DNA from: Pelotomaculum schinkii
GTDB lineage: Bacteria; Bacillota; Desulfotomaculia; Desulfotomaculales; Pelotomaculaceae
NCBI RefSeq assembly: GCF_004369205.1
Contig: NZ_QFGA01000002.1
Location: 124,001-188,000 of the forward strand
Length of the DNA: 64,000 bases
Reading direction: 5' to 3'
Positions 54,500-61,890 of the stretch are shown here, one piece after another. Position 1 is the first letter of the stretch. Each line of letters starts with the position of its first letter. Under the pieces are notes generated by a model that did not search any database, was not told the DNA's origin, and saw nothing but the letters and a program-made list of their open reading frames with translations. The position numbers were made by a program, and so were the translations under genes.

Positions 54500-55460
54500 C
54501 TTTTGCCCCTCCTTTAGAAGCAGCCGGTTGTTCTTCATGCGGGGGTGGATTTTTTTCCGGCAAGGGAGTAAAAAAGGGCGAGGAACCGTCGGGAAAATCT
54601 TCATTGGTACAGCCAATGCACGGGGTATTGGCCCTGACAGGCCAGTTCACGTGGTTAATCCACTGCCGGTAAGGGCAGTCGGCGCCGGTCCTAGGCCCTA
54701 CACATCCCAGAGAAAACATGCACTCCAGGTCACCCAGCTTTTCTGCAAAATGCCCCTGGTCAAAATAGGAACGCCGCTGGCAATGGCGGTGTACGGTAAA
54801 ACCGTAAAAAAGGGCTGGACGGTTCAAGCTGTCTAACTCCGGCGCTCCAAAAAGCAGAAGGTGGGCCAACGTACCCACGAACCAGTCGGGATTTACGGGG
54901 CACCCGCTTACATTTATGACCTCCCGTTTCAATACGTCCCGGACACCTACACTTCCGGCAACATTTGGTCTGGCAGCCGAAACCCCGCCAAAACTGGCGC
55001 AGGTACCAAGCGCCACAACGTATTTAGCCAGCGGACCAAGCCATGTTAAGACATCCCGGGCGGTAAGGCTGTAGTTTTCAGTACGGGCAATTACTGTATA
55101 GAGGCCGTTATCTTTTAACGGTACAGCGCCTTCCACCACCAGGGTGAATTTACCCCGCAGTTCTGTGGCAGCCTGCTCCAGAATATTTAGCGCATCTTTT
55201 CCCTGAGCCGCCATAAAGGTATTGCTGTACAACAAGTCTATCAAACCGGAGAGGACCTGACCCAGATAGGGATAGGTTGTATTCATAAAGGCGATGTTGT
55301 TATCCCCGCTGTCGCTGGTCTCAATCCAGATCACAGGGAGTTTCCCGGCTGATTTGCTTTTTCTGTGCTCCTGTACCGTATCAAGTACATATTTAGTCAA
55401 CTGAAAATCCAGTCCGGCAGATAACTCCCGGCAGCGGTAATTAAATTCCTCTTTTTGCAT
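54492..55460 (-). CDS. [NiFe] hydrogenase small subunit with altered proximal-cluster motif
   Basis: 322 residues. The usual N-terminal CxxC after the Trp-Leu-Glu segment is absent: the region reads PVIWIETSDSGDNNIAFMN. The other proximal-cluster cysteines remain (LGTCASFGGV; VSGCPVNPDW). The distal and medial cluster ligands are also present (VHRHC; LECMFSLGCVGP; GADCPYRQWIN; NTPCIGCTNEDFP). There is no Tat signal and no C-terminal membrane anchor; the C-terminus is Pro/Lys-rich. AGGAG lies upstream of the ATG. It starts 43 bp from the divergent maturation protease. Confidence 0.92.
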   Translation of the reverse strand: MQKEEFNYRCRELSAGLDFQLTKYVLDTVQEHRKSKSAGKLPVIWIETSDSGDNNIAFMNTTYPYLGQVLSGLIDLLYSNTFMAAQGKDALNILEQAATELRGKFTLVVEGAVPLKDNGLYTVIARTENYSLTARDVLTWLGPLAKYVVALGTCASFGGVSAARPNVAGSVGVRDVLKREVINVSGCPVNPDWFVGTLAHLLLFGAPELDSLNRPALFYGFTVHRHCQRRSYFDQGHFAEKLGDLECMFSLGCVGPRTGADCPYRQWINHVNWPVRANTPCIGCTNEDFPDGSSPFFTPLPEKNPPPHEEQPAASKGGAKGE

Positions 55461-55503
55461 GCAGAATACTCCTAAAATTTTTATCCATTAATATAAATGT
55501 ATT

Positions 55504-55983
55504 ATGAATATAGGGCAAGATGACCCAAGGCTGCAAATATTAATACTTGGATTAGGCAATCTGCTAATGACGGATGACGGGATAGGCATCTTCGTGCTGG
55601 AAGAGCTTCAGAAGTTAGAGTGGCCCCCGGAAGTACAGCTACTTGAGGTGGGGACATCTGTATTTTATTATCTGGCGGAAATCAGCCGCTCCCGGCACGT
55701 TATTGCCATAGACGCGATACGCGCGGGGGATAGCCCGGGCAGTGTCTACTGTCTGGGTATTGATGATGTTCTGGATCATAAAGAGCAGGACTTGCACGAT
55801 ATGTCACTTCCCGGGGTGATCAGGCAGGCCCAAAATATAACTGGTTTACCTGAAACATTGACCATTTACGGAGTTGAGCCTGCGGATATAGATTTGGGGG
55901 TAACGCCTACAAGCGCTTTACAGCAGGCGGGAAAGAGGCTTGTCGCTTTAATAACTGCTGAAATACAACGTTTATTAGGGTAA
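55504..55983 (+). CDS. Hydrogenase maturation protease
   Basis: 159 residues, HyaD/HycI-type. ILGLGNLLMTDDGIGIFVLEEL (Ni-binding acidic residue) and VIAIDAIRAG (second acidic residue) match the family, and a His lies in EQDLHDMSLPG. It cuts the C-terminal peptide of the large subunit after nickel insertion. The 43-bp divergent gap to the hydrogenase genes has no clear ribosome-binding site for this gene, so it may be leaderless. Confidence 0.92.
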   Translation: MNIGQDDPRLQILILGLGNLLMTDDGIGIFVLEELQKLEWPPEVQLLEVGTSVFYYLAEISRSRHVIAIDAIRAGDSPGSVYCLGIDDVLDHKEQDLHDMSLPGVIRQAQNITGLPETLTIYGVEPADIDLGVTPTSALQQAGKRLVALITAEIQRLLG

Positions 55984-56159
55984 GTAAAAGGGTGATTCCA
56001 GCTAGTGGGAACACCCTTCTTTCATTGCAGCAAATCAGAACCCCTTTTATATCTGACAGATAAACAAAAACAAATAACAATAAAGGAATACCCGCCTATT
56101 TAGTCAAATTAAGTAAATGGTTTTTCAATATCCGCATTTTATTACAGGAGAACAACAAT

Positions 56160-57308
56160 ATGCGAATCCTTCACACCTCAGACTGGCACCTCGGCCGCAT
56201 CTTCCACGGCGTGCACCTCACTGATGACCAGTCCTACATACTTGACCAATTCGTCAAACTGGTTGGCGATACCAGACCAGACGTTATCCTGATCGCCGGG
56301 GACATCTACGACCGCTCCGTCCCCCCGGCGGAAGCAGTGAAACTGTTGGATGAGACACTCTCAAGCATACTCCTGGACTTCGGTGTCCCCATCGTTATGA
56401 TCGCAGGCAACCACGACAGCCCGGAGCGGCTGGGGTTCGGCACCCGCCTGCTGGCCCGCCAGGGCCTGCACCTTATCGGACAGCTACAGGGGCTGACGCC
56501 GGTTGTGCTCCACGACTCGCACGGACCGGTCTACTTCTGCCCCCTCCCCTATGCCGAACCGGCTGTGGTGAGAGAAATCTTGGCCGACCCTGAAGCGGTC
56601 GACCATGAGCGGGCTATGTATTCTCTGGTTAACCGGACAGTTAAAACCCTCCCCCCGGATGCCCGCAAGGTGGCGATAGCCCACGCCTTCGTGGCCGGCG
56701 GCGAGGCCAGCGAGTCGGAGCGTCCACTGTCCGTCGGCGGCACGGGGACGGTCGACGCCTCCTGCTTCCAGCCCTTCCACTACACGGCGCTGGGGCACCT
56801 GCACCAGTCCCAAAATAACGGTGACAACATTCGCTACGCCGGTTCTTTGATGAAATACTCCTTCTCTGAGTCGGCACATACCAAGTCTGTGACCCTGGCG
56901 GAAATGGACGGCACCGGGAAAACCGCCCTGAAGGAAATCTGCCTCACACCCCGCCGCGACGTGCGCTGTTTGGAGGGTTTTATAAAGGATATTCTGACCG
57001 GGCCGCAAAACGGGGAAAGCCGGGAAGACTACCTGATGGTCACTTTGCAGGACACCGGAGCTGTACTTGACGCCATCGGCAAGCTCCGCGAGGTTTACCC
57101 CAACGTCCTGCATATCGAGCGCCCCCACCTCACTTCGGGCGGAGAGCTGCGCGGGCCAGGCGGGGACCACCGCCGCTTAAGCGAGATCGACCTCTTCTCC
57201 TCGTTCTTTGAGCAGGTCACCGGCGCCCCGCTGGATGACGGGCAGGCCGGCGCCTTTACTGAAACAGTGGAGGGACTGTATCGAAAAGAACGGGAGGCGC
57301 GGCCATGA
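56160..57308 (+). CDS. sbcD: Exonuclease SbcD, Mre11-like
   Basis: 382 residues. Metallophosphoesterase motifs in order: HTSDWHLGR, LIAGDIYDRS, IAGNHDSPERL, VAIAHAFV and ALGHLHQSQ. Forms the nuclease of the SbcCD complex that opens DNA hairpins and ends. Overlaps sbcC by 4 bp. Confidence 0.96.
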   Translation: MRILHTSDWHLGRIFHGVHLTDDQSYILDQFVKLVGDTRPDVILIAGDIYDRSVPPAEAVKLLDETLSSILLDFGVPIVMIAGNHDSPERLGFGTRLLARQGLHLIGQLQGLTPVVLHDSHGPVYFCPLPYAEPAVVREILADPEAVDHERAMYSLVNRTVKTLPPDARKVAIAHAFVAGGEASESERPLSVGGTGTVDASCFQPFHYTALGHLHQSQNNGDNIRYAGSLMKYSFSESAHTKSVTLAEMDGTGKTALKEICLTPRRDVRCLEGFIKDILTGPQNGESREDYLMVTLQDTGAVLDAIGKLREVYPNVLHIERPHLTSGGELRGPGGDHRRLSEIDLFSSFFEQVTGAPLDDGQAGAFTETVEGLYRKEREARP

Positions 57309-60300
57309 AGCCACTAAAGCTCTCGATGAACGCCTTTGGGCCGTATGCCGGTACGCAGACACTGGATTTTACGGAACTTGGGGATCGTACCTTCTTCCTG
57401 GTGCACGGTCCCACCGGCTCGGGCAAGACGACCATTTTGGACGCCATCTGCTTTGCCCTCTACGGAGACACCAGCGGGGCGCAGCGGGACGGCAAGCAGA
57501 TGCGCAGCGACCATGCCGACCCGTCGGTTTCTACCGAAATAACTTTTGACTTTGCCGTCGGTCAAGAGCAATACCGCATCAAGCGCAGTCCCGAACAAGA
57601 GCGGCCCAAGAAGCGCGGCGAAGGCTTTACAGTCATGTCCAATAACGCGACCCTGTGGAAACGGACAGGTCTCACTACTGACACTGAGGAAGGTCACGTC
57701 CTGGAAAACGGGTGGAGTAAAGTTACTGAGGCGGTGGAAAAGCTTTTAGGGTTTAAGAGCAGCCAGTTCCGCCAGGTGGTGATGCTGCCCCAGGGCGAGT
57801 TCCGCCGGCTTTTGAACGCCGACTCGCGGGAACGCCAGGTGATCCTGGAAGCGCTGTTCCGCACAGAACTCTACCGGCGTATTGAGGAGGCGCTGAAAGC
57901 GTCCGCCAAAGAGCTCTCTGATAACTTTAAAAAGCTGTCGGAAAGAAAGACCTGGGTGCTGCAGGAAGCAAAAGCGGAAAACGGGGATGCGCTTGAAAAA
58001 CGGCTCAAGCTGGATACGGACCAACTAAATGAAGCGGCGGCTAAAACTGAACGCAGCGGTAAAAAGCTTAAAGACGTACGGGACAAGCTTGATGAGGGAA
58101 ACCAGGCCAAAGACAGGCTTGAGGAAAAAAAGCAGGCGGCCGGCGCTTTGGCCGGGCTGGTAGCAAAAGTTGAAATAATTAATGCAAAAAAAGCCTTGCT
58201 CTCTCAAGCCCGGCTGGCCTCCAGCCTGGCGGACGCGGAGAAATCCCTGCAAGCCCGGCGACAAGACGCGTCAGGCGCGGCTGCAAACTTCCTGGCCAAA
58301 GAAAAGGTCAGAGCTGACGCGCTGGCAACAAAAGAGCTGGCGGAAAAGGAGCTGGCAGCGGAAACAGCAAGAGAACCCGAGCGGGAAGCCGCCGGTCAAA
58401 CGCTGACCCGGCTGGAGGAACTGACCGGAAAAGTCGCCGCACTGGCTGAGGCCCGCGTGTTGGCTGCGGAAACCGGCAAACTAGCTTCTACAGCAGAAAT
58501 ACAGCTTAAGAAGGCTGAAGCGGCTGTAACCCGGCTCAGAGAGGCCATCGATGAAAAAATTACGGCGCACCTTCAAGCGGTAAACCAGGGAGCAAAGGCA
58601 GCTGAGTTGGAAGCGGTCTTCCATAACACTGAGCAGGTATACCAAAAGAGAAAAATTCTCGAAGACAAACGCGGCGAGCTGTCGCTTGTAGAAAAGGACC
58701 TGGCGCGGGCGGCCGGCGCCTTGCGGCAGTGCCAGGGCAACTACAGCAAAGCCAGGGACGAAGTTGCCCGTTTGCAGGAAGCCTGGAACAAGGGTCAGGC
58801 AGCAATTTTGAGCGGCGCCCTGCAGGACGGCCTCCCCTGCCCGGTATGCGGTTCAACGGACCATCCCTCCCCCGCGCAGAGCAATGTCAGGCTTCCGGGC
58901 GAAATGGAAATCAAGGCTAAACAGCAAGCCGCAGCTGAATTTGAAAAACGCCGCGACAAGGCCCAGCTCGAATTAAATGCCATCACCAATAAAAAGGCAG
59001 CGATCTCGGGCGGCATCAGGGAGCTTGAGCAGGAACTGGGGGAAAAGGACGGAACGAACCTGCAGACTCTCCTGGAGACAGTCGTTAAAGCCAAAGAAGG
59101 TTGGCTGGAGGCAGGCCGGGCGGCGTCAAACGCCTCCGTCTTAAGCGATCAAATTGAGCAGTTGAAACTCCGGCTGGAAAAGGCAAAAGAGCAGTTGGAA
59201 ACCTTGCAGAGGGATGCAGGAAAGGCGAGTGAGGACTATAAAGCAGCGTTGGCTGTGGTAAAGGAACGGGAGTCCGTCATCCCGGCGAAGCTCTGCGACC
59301 AGGCTTCCCTGCAAAAAGCCCAGTTGGAAGCCAGGAGAAAACGTGACCTGCTGCTGGCCGGTTTTGAAGGAGCCCGCAAGGCCGCGGAGGCAGCGGCTCA
59401 GTCGCTGGCCAGGGCTGAGACCGCCGTGCAGGAAGCCGCCGGCGCCCTGCAGGCCGCCAAAGAGCGGGCGACCAATGAAGAGCTCGCTTTCAAACAGCGG
59501 CTGGAGGAAGCCGGCTTTAAGACCCTGGCGGAATACGAGGCGGCCAGGGTGGGAAAAGCCGCCATGCTGGCGCTGGAAAGGGAACTCGCGAAATATGATG
59601 AGGACCTGGCGGCTGCTAAAGACCGCCTGGACCGCTCAGTCCAGGCGGCTGAGGGACTGGTCGAGCCCGACCTGGTTGCTTTAAAACAGGCTGTAAGGGA
59701 CCTTGAAAAAGAGCGGGACGATCTGTTGACCCTGCGTACAAGGTTGCAGACCCAGGTGGGGCAGGAAAAAGACTGGTTGGAACAGCTGCGTCTGCTGTCA
59801 GGCAGTATCAAAGAGTTAGAGAACAGGCATGAGATAATCGGCCGCATCGCAGAGGTTGCCAACGGTAAAAACAAGTACGGTCTGACTTTCCAGCGCTTTG
59901 TTCTGGGAGCGCTGCTGGACGACGTGACAGTGGCCGCCACCCAGCGCCTCAAGCTCATGAGCCGGGGCCGCTACCACCTGCAGCGCACCCTGGACCGGGC
60001 GCGCAGCAACGCCGCCGGGGGGCTGGACCTGGAGGTGTTCGATACCTACACGGGGACGGCCCGCGGCGTGGCGACGCTATCCGGCGGAGAAACTTTCTTG
60101 GCCTCCCTGTCCCTGGCCTTGGGACTGGCCGACGTGGTCCAGTCTTACGCGGGGGGCATCCACCTGGATACTATCTTTGTGGACGAGGGGTTCGGCACAC
60201 TCGACCCGGAGTCCCTGGACTTTGCCCTGCGGGCTTTGCTTGATTTACAAAAAGGCGGCCGGCTGGTTGGCATCATCTCCCACGTGCCGGAGTTGAAAGA

Positions 60301-60370
60301 GCGTATTGACGCCAGGCTGGAGGTCGTGCCTACCGAAAAAGGCAGCGTGGCGGGTTTCAGGTTCTCATAG
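57305..60370 (+). CDS. sbcC: Exonuclease subunit SbcC, Rad50-like SMC ATPase
   Basis: 1021 residues. Walker A LVHGPTGSGKTTILDA near the N-terminus, then coiled coil. The zinc hook CPVCGSTDHPSP at about residue 510 is followed by the returning coil. The C-terminal half has the signature TLSGGETFLASLSLALGLA and Walker B/D-loop IFVDEGFGTLDPESLD. The length is normal. Coupled to sbcD. Confidence 0.96.
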   Translation: MKPLKLSMNAFGPYAGTQTLDFTELGDRTFFLVHGPTGSGKTTILDAICFALYGDTSGAQRDGKQMRSDHADPSVSTEITFDFAVGQEQYRIKRSPEQERPKKRGEGFTVMSNNATLWKRTGLTTDTEEGHVLENGWSKVTEAVEKLLGFKSSQFRQVVMLPQGEFRRLLNADSRERQVILEALFRTELYRRIEEALKASAKELSDNFKKLSERKTWVLQEAKAENGDALEKRLKLDTDQLNEAAAKTERSGKKLKDVRDKLDEGNQAKDRLEEKKQAAGALAGLVAKVEIINAKKALLSQARLASSLADAEKSLQARRQDASGAAANFLAKEKVRADALATKELAEKELAAETAREPEREAAGQTLTRLEELTGKVAALAEARVLAAETGKLASTAEIQLKKAEAAVTRLREAIDEKITAHLQAVNQGAKAAELEAVFHNTEQVYQKRKILEDKRGELSLVEKDLARAAGALRQCQGNYSKARDEVARLQEAWNKGQAAILSGALQDGLPCPVCGSTDHPSPAQSNVRLPGEMEIKAKQQAAAEFEKRRDKAQLELNAITNKKAAISGGIRELEQELGEKDGTNLQTLLETVVKAKEGWLEAGRAASNASVLSDQIEQLKLRLEKAKEQLETLQRDAGKASEDYKAALAVVKERESVIPAKLCDQASLQKAQLEARRKRDLLLAGFEGARKAAEAAAQSLARAETAVQEAAGALQAAKERATNEELAFKQRLEEAGFKTLAEYEAARVGKAAMLALERELAKYDEDLAAAKDRLDRSVQAAEGLVEPDLVALKQAVRDLEKERDDLLTLRTRLQTQVGQEKDWLEQLRLLSGSIKELENRHEIIGRIAEVANGKNKYGLTFQRFVLGALLDDVTVAATQRLKLMSRGRYHLQRTLDRARSNAAGGLDLEVFDTYTGTARGVATLSGGETFLASLSLALGLADVVQSYAGGIHLDTIFVDEGFGTLDPESLDFALRALLDLQKGGRLVGIISHVPELKERIDARLEVVPTEKGSVAGFRFS

Positions 60371-60420
60371 TTTGAGGGAAGTTTCCATGCCGCGAGGCGG
60401 CATAGGAGAATATAAAACAT

Positions 60421-60519
60421 GGTGATGTGGGTGCGATTTTAATCGCACACGGCGCGTTAGCGCCGAACTTGTTGGATCTAGTGCAACATTCGTGCGAATG
60501 AATTGGCGCCCACATTTTT
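60421..60519 (+). repeat. Second dispersed palindromic repeat, best copy
   Basis: GTGGGTGCGATTTTAATCGC then ACACGGCGCGTTAGCGCCGA, then a spacer, then GTGCGAATGAATTGGCGCCC and ACATTTTT. Palindromes ATTTTAAT and GGCGCGTTAGCGCC sit inside inverted ends GTGGG/CCCAC. A second copy lies at 42231-42318. Confidence 0.6.
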
Positions 60520-60575
60520 AAAGGCAACTCAGAACTTATATTTTCAGGGATAGTATATATACGGGGGGATTGACA

Positions 60576-61100
60576 ATGAAAGGCAACAATCCTGTAATCG
60601 AGGAATTTAAGACACGGGAGTCTCTTTTGGCCCTGCTGGAGGATATGGCCAAGCGCTGGCTGGCGCATGACGGCCTCTGGTTCCAGGCAGTCGAAAAATC
60701 ATGCGGGATGGCAGAGGCCATCAGTCTTGACGCGGCTGCCTGGGAGAAGTTTTCTGTGGTTGAGGCTAAACGGATCATGCCGCTTTTGGAGATTGCCCCA
60801 AACGGAGGACTGCCGTCATTGAAAAAGGCGCTGGGTTTAAGACTGTATGCTTTCGTCAACAAACAGGAAATCATCGAGGTCAACGAAAAACATTTTATCT
60901 TCAGGATGAACGACTGCAGGGTCCAGTCAGCCAGAAAGCGCAAGAACCTGCCGGACTTTCCCTGCAAGTCTGTGGGACTGGTGGAATACGAAAGCTTCGC
61001 CAGGACCATCGATCCCCGCATCAAGACCCGCTGCATCGCCTGCCCGCCGGATGACCACCCCAGTGAATACTGTTGCGCCTGGGAGTTCTCTATTTTATAA
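60576..61100 (+). CDS. Conserved protein of unknown function, possibly DUF6125
   Basis: 174 residues from ATG 60576 (GGGGGG 7 nt upstream). The N-terminus LLEDMAKRWLAHDGLWFQAV and the cysteine-rich end CIACPPDDHPSEYCCAWEF resemble a family of small cytosolic proteins in anaerobes (DUF6125 from memory, low certainty). The cysteines could bind metal. It sits alone between sbcC and a stalk-domain gene. Confidence 0.7.
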   Translation: MKGNNPVIEEFKTRESLLALLEDMAKRWLAHDGLWFQAVEKSCGMAEAISLDAAAWEKFSVVEAKRIMPLLEIAPNGGLPSLKKALGLRLYAFVNKQEIIEVNEKHFIFRMNDCRVQSARKRKNLPDFPCKSVGLVEYESFARTIDPRIKTRCIACPPDDHPSEYCCAWEFSIL

Positions 61101-61110
61101 TTGCAGTTCA

Positions 61111-61135
61111 AAAAAAGAACCGCCTTGCGGCGGTT
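61111..61135 (-). terminator. Terminator of the stalk-domain gene
   Basis: Minus-strand stem AACCGCC/GGCGGTT with a 4-nt loop (61118-61135), followed by CTTTTTTT. It also separates the convergent upstream gene. Confidence 0.8.
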
Positions 61136-61142
61136 GCTCAGT

Positions 61143-61775
61143 CTATTTAAGGACTACATTAAAAACTGGGACAAACTCAACGTATGGATCTCCAATCAAG
61201 GCTTTAGCATAGAATTTAAACACCTTTTCGTTTGTCGGTAAAGCAGGGAATCTTACTTCCCCTTGAATTGTTTGGCCGGGGAGAATATCATTTACAAATG
61301 AAGAACTGACATCGTTGGGCTTCTCAAAATACAGGCCGGCACAATAAATTTTAGTCTCTGAAACTTTGAATTTTACTTTAGCAACGGAATTGTTCGTTAC
61401 TCCCAATGTTAAAGTAGTATAGCGATGATCACCGGTATTCACCGACTTCAAGGTTATTGTTACCCCTTTATCAGTGACTGAAATCGGTGGAGTTGTATCT
61501 TCCGGGACATTTATTGAATTATCTATGGAAACAGTCTGGGTCGTTTCATCCCAGGCAACGGACGCCCCCAGGGATTCACTTATAAAGCGAAGAGGGACGT
61601 AAGTCCTCCCGTCAATCATTATTGGCGGACTGTCAGTGGCGGCTGGTTTGCCGTTTAGCAGCAGATTAACGACAGGAAAGCCGGCATATGTACTTGTACC
61701 TGTTGCCAGGGCCCATCCCGCTACGGAAAGAATAAGGATCAAAACGATTATAACAACTTTCGCCAATTTTTTCAT
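61143..61775 (-). CDS. Secreted protein with copper-amine-oxidase-like N-terminal (stalk) domain
   Basis: 210 residues. Signal peptide (VVIIVLILILSVAGWALA). The stalk domain shows VNLLLNGKPAATDSPPIMID, GRTYVPLRFISESLGASVAW and TTQTVSIDN. A second beta-rich domain from about residue 100 (VTITLKSVNTGDHRYTTLTL) looks DUF4352-like. Common surface module in Clostridia; the ligand is unknown. Confidence 0.85.
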   Translation of the reverse strand: MKKLAKVVIIVLILILSVAGWALATGTSTYAGFPVVNLLLNGKPAATDSPPIMIDGRTYVPLRFISESLGASVAWDETTQTVSIDNSINVPEDTTPPISVTDKGVTITLKSVNTGDHRYTTLTLGVTNNSVAKVKFKVSETKIYCAGLYFEKPNDVSSSFVNDILPGQTIQGEVRFPALPTNEKVFKFYAKALIGDPYVEFVPVFNVVLK

Positions 61776-61890
61776 AAGAAGCCCTCCCTGTAAATTAATT
61801 AAATGGAAGTATTCTTAACCGATTACCGCGAATGATTTACACCCACATCAGGACGTATCCTCTTAGTAACTAACTCTAATTAATTCGAAT

